From the NCBI GenBank assembly GCA_016932235.1, contig JAFGDF010000116.1, positions 1 through 16,534 of the forward strand: a stretch of DNA of 16,534 nucleotides, given 5' to 3'. This document shows, piece by piece, positions 1 to 6,811 of the stretch (position 1 is the stretch's first letter; each line of letters starts with the position of its first letter). The DNA comes from Deltaproteobacteria bacterium. Its GTDB lineage: Bacteria > Desulfobacterota > DSM-4660 > Desulfatiglandales > HGW-15. The notes beneath the pieces were generated by a model. It was not told the origin of the DNA, did not search any database, and saw only the letters and a program-made list of their open reading frames with translations. A program made the position numbers and the translations under genes.

Positions 1-175
1 ACCCATTCACAGCCCGTCCCCCGGGACCGGGAAACGGAGAAGCCGCTTGAACCGGATCTCCTAAAATCATGCCAAATATGGTATCCTGACAAACAAAGGC
101 CTCGTACTGATTTACAAACCTGTCAGGATTACCTCCTCTGATCGTCTCCAACAGATTCTGTCTCTTGGTTAGCAT
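1..175 (-). CDS. UroD-family corrinoid methyltransferase, N-terminal part only (runs off window)
   Basis: The first 58 codons are visible before the gene leaves the left edge. The protein begins MLTKRQNLLETIRGGNPDRF and continues VNQYEAF. This opening is typical of uroporphyrinogen-decarboxylase-fold methyltransferases (MtaA/MtvB/CmuA relatives), which move a methyl group between a substrate or thiol and a corrinoid protein. The start is the ATG at 175-173, with AAGGAG about ten bases upstream. Only 18 bases separate it from the stop of the corrinoid-protein gene, so the two are almost certainly cotranscribed. By context it would be the substrate:corrinoid methyltransferase (MT1) acting on that corrinoid protein. 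The catalytic barrel is outside the window, so substrate and metal ligands cannot be judged. Confidence 0.75.
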   Translation of the reverse strand, partial: MLTKRQNLLETIRGGNPDRFVNQYEAFVCQDTIFGMILGDPVQAASPFPGPGGRAVNG

Positions 176-193
176 AAATAGTATCTCCTTATG

Positions 194-829
194 TTATATT
201 GCTGCCACTATTTCTTTTGCCTTTTCCGCCGCTGCGCCCGCGTCCGGGGCATACGCATCCGCGCCTATTTCCGCGGCAAATGCAGGCGTTATAGGAGCTC
301 CTCCGACGATTACTTTGAATCCGGTCAATCCGCTGCTTTTAAGCGTCTTGACTGTATCTTTCATTGCCGCCATTGTTGTCGTAAGAAGGCCGGAACACGC
401 CACCAATTTTACGTTTTCGTTTTCTTTAATGGCATCGATAAATCTGGCTGAAGGAACGTCCACTCCAAGGTCAACCATTTTAAACCCGGTACTTCCAATC
501 ATCAATGAAACAAGATTCTTGCCGATGTCATGCAGATCTCCTTTAACCGTACCTATAATACATGTGCCCAGAGAAGCTGCGGCCTTGCCCGCTAGATGAG
601 GCTCCAGTACTTCCACCCCTTTTTTCATTGCCTTCGCCGCGATAAGCATTTCAGGTACGAAAATTTCCCCTGCTGAAAACCTGTCTCCAACAACCTTCAT
701 TCCGTCAATCATAGTCTGAAGGATATTGTCAGGGGTACTGCCTTCATCCAGAGCCTCCTGCACAAGCCCTGGGACCAGTTTGGTTTTGCCTGCTATTACC
801 TGTGTTTTTACCTCTTCTAATTTGGACAT
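194..829 (-). CDS. Methyltransferase cognate corrinoid protein (MtbC/MtvC type)
   Basis: A 211-residue cytoplasmic methyl carrier whose cobalt is methylated by a substrate methyltransferase and demethylated by a second one. Residues 1 to about 88 form the helical cap domain (B12-binding-2 type). Residues from about 89 form the Rossmann-like cobalamin domain, with the base-off signature D98-L-H100-D-I-G103, where H100 is the expected lower cobalt ligand. A GLLTTTM segment near 148-154 and a VVGGAP-like (VIVGGAP) segment follow. Length matches the MtmC/MtbC/MtvC family. The frame stays open to 904, but the ATG at 829 is preferred because it has AGGAGC upstream and begins MSKLEEVKT as in homologues; the extra 25 residues look non-coding. 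It lies 18 bases ahead of a UroD-type methyltransferase, and the pterin methyltransferase is upstream beyond a palindromic element. Confidence 0.93.
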   Translation of the reverse strand: MSKLEEVKTQVIAGKTKLVPGLVQEALDEGSTPDNILQTMIDGMKVVGDRFSAGEIFVPEMLIAAKAMKKGVEVLEPHLAGKAAASLGTCIIGTVKGDLHDIGKNLVSLMIGSTGFKMVDLGVDVPSARFIDAIKENENVKLVACSGLLTTTMAAMKDTVKTLKSSGLTGFKVIVGGAPITPAFAAEIGADAYAPDAGAAAEKAKEIVAAI

Positions 830-865
830 TTTTATCTGCTCCTGTTTTTTATTTTTGTAACGCCC

Positions 866-1205
866 ACGAGTGTTGGCATGGGTATTGTGAACTGATGTGA
901 ACATATGCGTAAGTACTACCTGTAATGTCCCATGGGGGATTTCTTTTTTTTACAGAGTGAAGAAGTACAGTGCCCGGTATCTTGCATAACTCGTGGCAAA
1001 GGCGGGCGGAGGGCTTCCAGCAGACTAACCACAAAGGAGGGTTGGCAATCTACCCGGAACTTCGCCGCCCGCCTGACGACATCCTTATGCTGGTTCCTTG
1101 CAGATTATTTCTTCACCTCTATAAAAAAAAGAAATCCCCCATGGGACATATCCGTACTCGTCAGATCTAATAATACCAATACTCTTGAATTTTATCAATA
1201 TTTAT
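866..1205. repeat. Palindromic intergenic element 1 (outer flanks, 27-bp perfect inverted repeat, shared core)
   Basis: This fills most of the 392-bp gap between the corrinoid protein and the MtrH-like gene. A perfect 27-bp inverted repeat lies at 926-952 and 1122-1148 (begins TGTCCCATGGGGG, ends in a run of eight T and A). It encloses a core of about 168 bp (953-1120) that recurs at 9483-9651. Inside the core, 1000-1009 and 1065-1074 form a perfect 10-bp G+C-rich stem. Outside the inverted repeat, 891-931 and 1149-1200 match the flanks of the element at 12613-12875. A further weak inverted match (GAGTGTTGGCAT against GAGTATTGGTAT) links 868-880 to about 1175-1186. No coding sequence is convincing. 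It may be a MITE-like mobile element or a structured RNA. Confidence 0.8.
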
Positions 1206-1221
1206 AGATTAATGCAAGCGC

Positions 1222-2025
1222 CTATTTTTTCGTGCCGAATATTCCTTGTCTGTACGCGTTTATATATTCTATGCAGTACTCATCATTACCCAGCAATGCC
1301 TCTGTGGCGTATATCATTCCCATCATATCCCTGTTTAGGGGATCAAGAATTACACTATCCATTCCCGCGTTCATCGCGAGGACCACAAAGGCCTGGTTTA
1401 CCATCTTACGGGCAGGCAGGTTAAAAGAAATATTACTAGCAGCGCCTATCACATGGATTGCAGGATACCGCGCCTTTATTTTTGTAATTACATCAACAAT
1501 GACATTAATCCCGCTTTCCGATGTGCAAAGCATTTCCACCAGAGGATCTATATACAGCCGGGATGGATCGATATTGTATTGCTTTGCCTTCTCCATAATA
1601 CCCGCAAATACTTCAAGGCGCTTTTCCGGGCTTTTGGGAATTCCCGTGTCATCACACAACAGGGCGGCGCATCCCCATTTGGTATCAGCTATCACCGGGA
1701 AAATGATATCTATTTTATCCCCCTCCAGCGATACCGAATTGACAAGGCCGGGTTTTTTACAGAATTTTAAAGCCTCCGCGCATACACTGGCACTGGGGCT
1801 GTCAACAGCTATAGGTGTATCTGTAACCTCCTGGACGAGGTCTATCAGCCACTTCATTGTTTCCACTTCGATGGCCGTGTCGACGGAAGCGCATACATCT
1901 ATGAAATCAGCGCCTGCCCCTGATTGAGCTTTAGCGAGATTTCTAATAAAATCCGCGTCTTTTTCACCAATCGCCTTTGCTACTGAAGGGATAGATCCGT
2001 TAATTTTTTCAGCAATAATAATCAT
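1222..2025 (-). CDS. Pterin-binding methyltetrahydrofolate:corrinoid methyltransferase (MtrH/AcsE-like)
   Basis: A 267-residue TIM barrel of the pterin-binding family. It is the likely second methyltransferase (MT2), passing the methyl group from methyl-Co(III) corrinoid to tetrahydrofolate, as MtvA/OdmA-type proteins do. Visible family features are GAGADFIDVCAS (about residues 36-47), PIAVDSPSA (about 71-79), NSVSLEGDK (about 95-103), the conserved Asp pair at DDTG, and GAASNISFNLPAR near residue 195, equivalent to the Asn-rich pterin loop of AcsE. Length is normal. The start is the ATG at 2025, with GGAG about 12 bases upstream, a slightly long spacing. A strong promoter lies just upstream at 2078-2106. 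Its 3' end abuts element 1, beyond which lies the corrinoid-protein gene. Confidence 0.9.
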   Translation of the reverse strand: MIIIAEKINGSIPSVAKAIGEKDADFIRNLAKAQSGAGADFIDVCASVDTAIEVETMKWLIDLVQEVTDTPIAVDSPSASVCAEALKFCKKPGLVNSVSLEGDKIDIIFPVIADTKWGCAALLCDDTGIPKSPEKRLEVFAGIMEKAKQYNIDPSRLYIDPLVEMLCTSESGINVIVDVITKIKARYPAIHVIGAASNISFNLPARKMVNQAFVVLAMNAGMDSVILDPLNRDMMGMIYATEALLGNDEYCIEYINAYRQGIFGTKK

Positions 2026-2077
2026 CGTTGTCTTTTACTCCATTTTTATTGTTGAAAACTTGACTTTTTGGGTGAGA

Positions 2078-2106
2078 AGCATAGGAGGATAGCACTTGTG
2101 TGTCAA
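2078..2106 (-). promoter_or_regulatory. Sigma70-like promoter for the MtrH-like gene
   Basis: On the minus strand, TTGACA (2106-2101) and TATGCT (2083-2078) are separated by exactly 17 bases, about 50 bases ahead of the start codon. The stretch from GACACACAAG to CTTC closely resembles the promoter ahead of the selenoprotein gene at 5494-5522, including parts of the spacer. Confidence 0.7.
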
Positions 2107-2140
2107 GATAAAACGAGAGAACTCTGCAAAATCCATTTTT

Positions 2141-2173
2141 CCGCCATTCCGGAACCGAGGTCCGGAATGGCGG
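2141..2173. other. Perfect 13-bp stem-loop between convergently read units
   Basis: CCGCCATTCCGGA at 2141-2153 pairs perfectly with 2161-2173 around a 7-base loop, and weaker pairing (GCAAAA with TTTTGC) extends the stem outward. It lies 17 bases after the stop of the Sel1-repeat gene, where a terminator is expected. The minus-strand side is followed by AAAAATGG rather than a T run, so it is not a canonical intrinsic terminator. It could still stabilise the 3' end of the transcript or be a short dispersed palindrome. Confidence 0.6.
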
Positions 2174-2190
2174 ATGAAGGAGTTTTGCGT

Positions 2191-3042
2191 TTATCTCACG
2201 CGCTTGGCAACGAATGTCGTGGGTTCAGGAGCCCCTTCCACAATAAAAGAGAGTTGAAGATCATTCCCTAATAAGAGGCCGGTGTAGTAATTAGTATATA
2301 TCATTTTATTAAATACCACATCAACTGCAAAGGAAATCTTAGTGCCGTTGATTATGCCGTCCTTTATCGGGATCCCCTTATCGGGCCCCCCGCTCATTGT
2401 CCCTGTCAGGACATCTCCATCTTCTTGGAATTTGTAGGTAACTGTCATGGGTTTTCCGTCCATTCCTGAAGATGTTCCTGTCCATGTGCCATCAAAGCCG
2501 GCGGCAAATCCTTTTGCCATATCATCCCAGTAGGATGCCTTTTCTTTATCAGGAGTTATACCGTATGAATTTTTTGTATATATCTGGGAAAGCACGCTTC
2601 CTGAACGTACATGGCCGAGTTTTGCTGCTGTTTCCAGCCATCCTATACAGTCATTGGCATCCTGTTCTCCTCCCCATTTGTTCAGACACATTAACCCCAC
2701 ATTATACATTGCCGCCGTATCGCCCTGTTTTGCCAGTTCCAGACATGAACCGAGTGCACGGACCCTGGCCGGCTCATATCCCATTCTTCCCGCATTCATT
2801 ATCAACGACAAACCTTTGGTATAATCCTGTTCGACTCCCTGTCCATTGATATACATGGCGCCAAGAATGGTTTGAGCCTCTGCATTATTCTCTTCAGCCA
2901 GGGGGAGAAGTAATTCGTAGGCCTTTTTAAATTCATTATTCTGAATTGCTGCTTTAGCGTCTTCAAGCTGATCAGCATACGATAATGCTGGAAAAACAAA
3001 ACAGACCAGCAAAGAAAATAATAGAATCCTGTTTAATCTCAT
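2191..3042 (-). CDS. Secreted Sel1/TPR-repeat protein with C-terminal beta-rich domain
   Basis: A 283-residue protein with a clear signal peptide: basic MRLNR, a hydrophobic stretch LLFSLLVCFVFPAL, and probable cleavage after SYA near residue 23. It is therefore likely periplasmic. Residues about 25-175 hold Sel1/TPR-like helical repeats (for example AEAQTILGAMYINGQGVEQD and AAMYNVGLMCLNKWGG), which normally mediate protein-protein contacts. From about residue 185 the protein changes to a beta-rich segment (FDGTWTGTSSGMDGKPMTVTYKF, then DVLTGTMSGG) like small lipid- or ligand-binding barrels; I cannot name this domain. GAGGAGG lies seven bases before the ATG. A separate promoter precedes it at 3109-3137. 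Its link to the methyl-transfer genes is only by neighbourhood, but the selenoprotein and the DUF8021-like protein nearby also carry signal peptides. Confidence 0.82.
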   Translation of the reverse strand: MRLNRILLFSLLVCFVFPALSYADQLEDAKAAIQNNEFKKAYELLLPLAEENNAEAQTILGAMYINGQGVEQDYTKGLSLIMNAGRMGYEPARVRALGSCLELAKQGDTAAMYNVGLMCLNKWGGEQDANDCIGWLETAAKLGHVRSGSVLSQIYTKNSYGITPDKEKASYWDDMAKGFAAGFDGTWTGTSSGMDGKPMTVTYKFQEDGDVLTGTMSGGPDKGIPIKDGIINGTKISFAVDVVFNKMIYTNYYTGLLLGNDLQLSFIVEGAPEPTTFVAKRVR

Positions 3043-3075
3043 TTTAAATCCTCCTCTTTTTTGCCTTATAGATGT

Positions 3076-3096
3076 CCATAAAAATCCTTTTTATGG
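3076..3096. other. Perfect 9-bp palindrome in the 5' leader of the Sel1-repeat gene
   Basis: CCATAAAAA (3076-3084) and TTTTTATGG (3088-3096) are perfect inverted repeats around three bases. They lie between the promoter at 3109-3137 and the ribosome binding site. This could be a leader hairpin or an operator downstream of the transcription start. The run CCCCCCC next to it is also unusual. Confidence 0.5.
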
Positions 3097-3108
3097 TGGG
3101 GGGGACGG

Positions 3109-3137
3109 AATATATAAAATCAAATTTTATGTGTCAA
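3109..3137 (-). promoter_or_regulatory. Sigma70-like promoter for the Sel1-repeat gene
   Basis: On the minus strand, a perfect TTGACA (3137-3132) and TATATT (3114-3109) sit 17 bases apart, about 65 bases ahead of the start codon. A 7-bp inverted repeat (3114-3120 with 3124-3130) lies within the spacer and touches the -10 box, so it may be an operator. The promoter starts only 17 bases after the cupin stop. Confidence 0.75.
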
Positions 3138-3153
3138 TTTAAAAAAATAATAA

Positions 3154-3591
3154 TTACTTCATATTCTCGTCTTTAATGTACCGCCCGCCGGGCACGGTTG
3201 TGAAATGGAATATGGGCCGGTCGACGCGCTTCAATATCAACGGGCAGTGCTTCATCCCGGCAGGCACGAACAACAGGGCGCTTTTTGTAATCACCTGCTT
3301 CTCATCTTCAAGCCATATCTCTATCTCACCGCCCAGATCATGGGGGTTCCCGGGATCGTTGCCGAAAAATCCGATAATTTCATCCGCATCGTGAACGTGC
3401 GGCTTATCCTCCAGTGTGGTTGCCTCTTTCAGATACCACGCCGTATTCATATGGAACGCGCCTTCGACAACATTCTCATCCATCCACAAGATTCTTCGGG
3501 CATATTTGGAATAATCGGCCTCGATCTTTTTCTTCTCTTCGGGAACTATAAGATCGGTTACTACATATTTTCCATACTTCGATTTAGACAT
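3154..3591 (-). CDS. Cupin-domain protein
   Basis: A 145-residue protein with one small cupin barrel. Motif 1 is HVHDADEIIGFFGNDPGNPHDLGGE (two His at HVH, then Glu, then a later His), and motif 2 is around FVPAGMKHCPL, giving the usual metal-binding His/Glu set. Cupins bind a metal or small ligand and may be enzymes or sensors; no specific reaction can be assigned. The frame is open one codon further to a TTG at 3594, but the ATG at 3591 is preferred because AGGAGG lies seven bases upstream. It lies 86 bases downstream of the selenoprotein gene with no clear promoter between, so it is probably cotranscribed with it and may act on the same substrate. No signal peptide is visible, so it appears cytoplasmic, unlike its upstream neighbour. 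Confidence 0.82.
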   Translation of the reverse strand: MSKSKYGKYVVTDLIVPEEKKKIEADYSKYARRILWMDENVVEGAFHMNTAWYLKEATTLEDKPHVHDADEIIGFFGNDPGNPHDLGGEIEIWLEDEKQVITKSALLFVPAGMKHCPLILKRVDRPIFHFTTVPGGRYIKDENMK

Positions 3592-3677
3592 CAATCACCC
3601 TCCTCTTTTTTTCTCTTTTCTCCGTGTACCACCCGCTTCCAGATATAAGTTCTGCGGATGCCAAAACTGGGATTATC

Positions 3678-5408
3678 CTATCTCCACTTGTCCACGGAGA
3701 CGCTCGATATATAGCTGAAATCCCCTGCCTGCCAGAATAGATTCGTCCCGCCGCCAAGAGACAGTATGGTAATCCTGTCAGGGCTCCCAAATTGCGGGAT
3801 CTCCGCGTCTTTCGGAAGCTTCATCCATGACGCGATTGGTTCCCTCCCCATCCGGCCCATGGGAAGAACAAAATTCTGCACGGCATAAAAGTTGTCCATC
3901 CAATCCCCAACCGTGACCTTTGTGTTCTTGTATATCCACTCAATCAGCTGCTCCTTGGAATCGAATCCCTCGTTGTTTTTAAGCTGATGGATAATGTTCG
4001 GATCCAGAAGAAGGGTCACGGAAGAAAAGGGGCTGGCAAACTTCAGCCAGAAGGGAATCTGTGGATGGAAATCCTTTTCCATACTCTGATCCGGATGCGT
4101 AAATCCCCATCCTAAAAATATACTTACCGTACTTTCCTCCGGCTTAAAACCCTTTTGCACGTGCAGAGGCTTCCATCCCGGGGGCAGTTCCTCCTCGTTT
4201 TCAGCCATGCAGAGATTGTTATAGTTATAATTGTTTCCCTGGCTGCCCATATAGGTCTCGCCGATCTTTCCTGAGGCGCTCAGGTTAATGGACATCAGGG
4301 TCCATGCCCTCCCTATGACGGAATTCGCGTAACTGAAAGGACCCAGCGCGCCGATTCCGGAGTTCATGTTGATTTCGTTCCGCACAGGACCGTTCACAAC
4401 AACCATAGTCGCGAAAGAGGTTGTTGAGGTGGAAAGCGAAGTCACACCGGTCGATGCCAGCGCCAGGATTATTGGGAAGTGCTCAGGCCTGGCACCTGCC
4501 ATTACGGCATTGACGGCGACTTTTTCAACCGTATAGCTCCACAATTCATGCGGGGAGGACGGCTGCATCCTGCCGACTTCCTCATTCGCTTCATGACTGG
4601 TCCCCTTGAGCATCTCGGCGACCCTTTCTTCAGTGGGAAGCACGATGGGAAGCCCGTCTGTCCACCCGTTTTCCAAAAACAGGCGGTGCAGATTTTCTTC
4701 CGTGTCCGGTTCTACCAGGCGCGGGGTGGGTCTTTCAATGAATCCGGTCTCTTTATCCTCGCTGCTGAGCGGAAGAGTCAGGGCTTCAATGATTTCCTTA
4801 AGAACAGGTCTGTCTGTTACCGGATCATTGCCTTCCAGATATTTGCGGCAGGCCTCCGCGGAGGTGCCCGCGATAGGATGAGGGACAAAGGTAAAACGTT
4901 CGTTGGGCATGCCCTTTTTATAGGCATAGCTTGTCACGAGTTCTTTGAATCGAAGAGTGATGATAGGGGCGGTAGGGACACCAAGTTTTTCAACTGTCCA
5001 GCAGTAGCCGGCGACCGACGGCGCGCAGGTGCTTCAATGGCCGACCCCCATAATCATACCGTGGCCCTTTTCCTTTATTTCAGCCCACAGCTCGGGATCA
5101 TCGTTAAAATAGGTGCCGATCTTATTCCGTAAAATCCATGTCGTATCCGGATATCTTTCCATTAACAGGTCCTGCAGTTCCGTCAGGAGCTGATGGGTAC
5201 CGGAAAATCCTATATCGACAATGTATATTGTCTTCCCCTTGAGATCGCTGATTCTGGGAGCCATGACTACCCGCTCGATGGCGGGGGGTTGCCCCAGGGG
5301 ATTTAAAACCGTGACCTTGGCCTTCTGTGCCTGGGAAGCAGTTGTGAATGCAGGCACTATAGTTAACACGGATATAATCAAAACCCACGCATATATTTTC
5401 TTTTTCAA
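3678..5408 (-). CDS. Exported UGSC-family selenoprotein (in-frame UGA = Sec125), two-domain fusion
   Basis: Read with the UGA at 5036-5034 as selenocysteine, this is one open frame of 576 residues. A conventional caller would give two pieces, 5408-5034 and 4937-3678, but the 32 codons between them are open, in frame and family-like. Residues 1-27 are a signal peptide (MKKK, hydrophobic core, ASQA). Residues about 31-190 match the UGSC (seleno)protein domain as I know it: VLNPLGQP, LKGKTIYIVDIGFSGT, MGVGH-U-STC, then VEKLGVPTAPIIT and FVPHPIAG. The redox motif is U125-S-T-C128 rather than U-G-S-C. Residues about 225-576 are a second domain often seen with that family (NGWTDGLPIVLPTEERV, VEKVAVNAVMAGARPEHFP, VVNGPVRNEINMNSGIGALG). 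The start is TTG at 5408, seven bases after AGGAGG; no in-frame ATG is near. It has its own promoter and leads the cupin gene. The reaction is unknown; a thiol/selenol redox or substrate-cleaving role is inference. Read-through is inferred, not shown. Confidence 0.87.
5000..5033 (-). promoter_or_regulatory. Candidate bacterial SECIS hairpin immediately after the UGA codon
   Basis: On the minus strand directly after the UGA, AGCA (5033-5030) pairs with TGCT (5003-5000), GCCG (5022-5019) pairs with CGGC (5010-5007), and an inner C-G pair (5017 with 5012) closes a four-base apical loop GGUC. The loop contains the G-U found in apical loops recognised by SelB, and sits about 18-21 bases after the UGA, within the usual bacterial range. 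The lower and upper stems are separated by an unequal internal loop. This fold was drawn by eye, without an energy calculation. Confidence 0.6.
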
Positions 5409-5493
5409 TATATCCCCTCCTCTTTTAAAATATAAGAATTCCTGATCGATCTATTAATCAAATGATAAAAAATTCCTTTATTTTTCGGCGCGA

Positions 5494-5522
5494 AGTATAG
5501 GCGATTTCACCTTGTGTGTCCA
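5494..5522 (-). promoter_or_regulatory. Sigma70-like promoter for the selenoprotein-cupin unit
   Basis: On the minus strand, TGGACA (5522-5517) and TATACT (5499-5494) are 17 bases apart, about 85 bases ahead of the TTG start and 45 bases after the glycosyltransferase stop. GACACACAAG and the CCTAT-CTTC around the -10 box are shared with the promoter at 2078-2106. Confidence 0.65.
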
Positions 5523-5567
5523 GTGTAATCTAGTCCTTATTCGCTTTATTAATGTCCATTTCATAGG

Positions 5568-6746
5568 TTAACCGGCAGGATCAGCATAGATGGATGTTAA
5601 TACCTTGCGAAACGCCTGGCGGTCATACCTTGCGGCGAACAGTCGCGCATGCTCTTCTATTTGATGCGGTCTTTCTTCCAATAATTTTTTCGCGCGGGAC
5701 ATTGCCTCTTTTAATCCGTTTATATCGCCGGAAGGGAAACATATTCCCAATTTGTTTTCCTTAACCCGGCGCGCAATTAAGCCTTCATCAGAGACAATCA
5801 CCATTTTACCCGCCGCCGCAGCCAGGGAGAGGATACCGCTGGATCCAAAGTGGCGTACATAGGGCATTAAAACAATATCAGCGGCCGTAAAACACAGCTG
5901 TTCTTCTTCCTTGGATACATAGCGATTCAGCACTGTCGCTCGCCCGGCCGCCTGTAATCTGCTGATGCCATCCAGAATTTCCTTATCCTTCTTTATTTGT
6001 CCCGCGCATAACAGGTGCCATTGCTGTGGCAGGTCTTTAGACAGCATTGCCCTGATTACCAGGTGTAAGCCTTTCCGGCGCGTGCCGATGCCATACTGGA
6101 GAAACACGAAACTGTCTTTATCTATACCCAGTGAATTACGGGCATGGTTTCTATCCCGTGAAAAGTCTCCGCTCCATGGATCAGGAAGTAACACCATGCC
6201 GTCTTTGGAAAAGGTGTTGACATGTTTTTGATAGAGGTATTCTTCCACCAGGCAGATTCGAAAAAACCAGCCCCGGCGCAACAGTCTCCGAAAACCGATC
6301 AGCTTGATCAGGTTTCCCGGCGGCCATGTGGGGCGTGCCAAAAAACGAGGCCTGAAATAGACGCCGCTGAGCCTGCCTTTTAGTATTTTGGGGGGCAAAA
6401 TACCTATTGCCGAGCGTCTTAACATGGAGGAACCAATATCATCCAGGTTGCTGCAAAATACATGCTCCGCCCCGCAATCATTCATGCAATGCCCCAAGGC
6501 ATTTATCTTGGTGCCTCCTCTGAGCTTCTGGCCGGCATCATATACTGATATAATAGTTGTTTGCTCCAGGATATCTTCCAATTGAGCCTTATAAAGGCCG
6601 CGGGTATGATCGGTATAAGCTATGGCGAGGGTAAGCGTGTGTCCCGCAGAGAGAAGGTCTTCTACAATATAACGAAGCCATGTCAAATGGTGGCCCTCTA
6701 TGCGCGGTTCGAATACCAGGATATGCCTGCCGGAATCCTTAACCAT
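5568..6746 (-). CDS. GT4-family glycosyltransferase
   Basis: A 392-residue protein with the two Rossmann-like halves of GT-B glycosyltransferases. The N-terminal half begins HILVFEPRIEGHHLTWLRYI, the acceptor-side opening with a GHH motif. The C-terminal half has FLQYGIGTRRKGLHLVIRAM near residue 213 and MPYVRHFGSSGILSLAAAAGK near 295-315, the nucleotide-sugar binding region. The two glutamates of the classical EX7E motif are not present at that site, as in some GT4 branches. It would transfer a sugar from a nucleotide donor to a glycan or lipid at the cytoplasmic side of the membrane. The start is the ATG at 6746, chosen because the family motif begins a few residues later; no strong ribosome binding site is visible. 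It lies 65 bases after the DUF8021-like gene. Its role among catabolic genes is unexplained. Confidence 0.85.
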   Translation of the reverse strand: MVKDSGRHILVFEPRIEGHHLTWLRYIVEDLLSAGHTLTLAIAYTDHTRGLYKAQLEDILEQTTIISVYDAGQKLRGGTKINALGHCMNDCGAEHVFCSNLDDIGSSMLRRSAIGILPPKILKGRLSGVYFRPRFLARPTWPPGNLIKLIGFRRLLRRGWFFRICLVEEYLYQKHVNTFSKDGMVLLPDPWSGDFSRDRNHARNSLGIDKDSFVFLQYGIGTRRKGLHLVIRAMLSKDLPQQWHLLCAGQIKKDKEILDGISRLQAAGRATVLNRYVSKEEEQLCFTAADIVLMPYVRHFGSSGILSLAAAAGKMVIVSDEGLIARRVKENKLGICFPSGDINGLKEAMSRAKKLLEERPHQIEEHARLFAARYDRQAFRKVLTSIYADPAG

Positions 6747-6811
6747 TTCTTAATAACGCTCGTTACTTTTGACTAGACCGAAATAGAAATCCTTTTACTT
6801 AATGTTGCGGC

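Noticed and set aside
932..1207. Small protein genes within palindromic element 1, helped by an AAAGGAGG word in the core
   Set aside because: The two core copies do not preserve a common reading frame in a protein-like way; complementary changes point to structure, not coding. The AAAGGAGG word lies inside the folded core.
1232..1927. Plus-strand reading frame of 231 codons over the MtrH-like gene
   Set aside because: It is the antisense shadow of a clearly recognised gene and has no recognisable protein features.
2141..2173. Intrinsic terminator for the Sel1-repeat gene
   Set aside because: The stem is perfect, but no T run follows on the minus strand; it is listed only as a hairpin.
3678..4937. 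A stand-alone gene starting at the GTG at 4937, after a genuine stop at 5034
   Set aside because: The 32 codons upstream are open, in frame and family-like, no good ribosome binding site precedes the GTG, and the UGA sits at the known Sec position of the family. A true premature stop remains possible but is less likely.
4479..5132. Plus-strand reading frame of 217 codons over the selenoprotein
   Set aside because: It is antisense to a family-conserved coding sequence and has no ribosome binding site or known motif.
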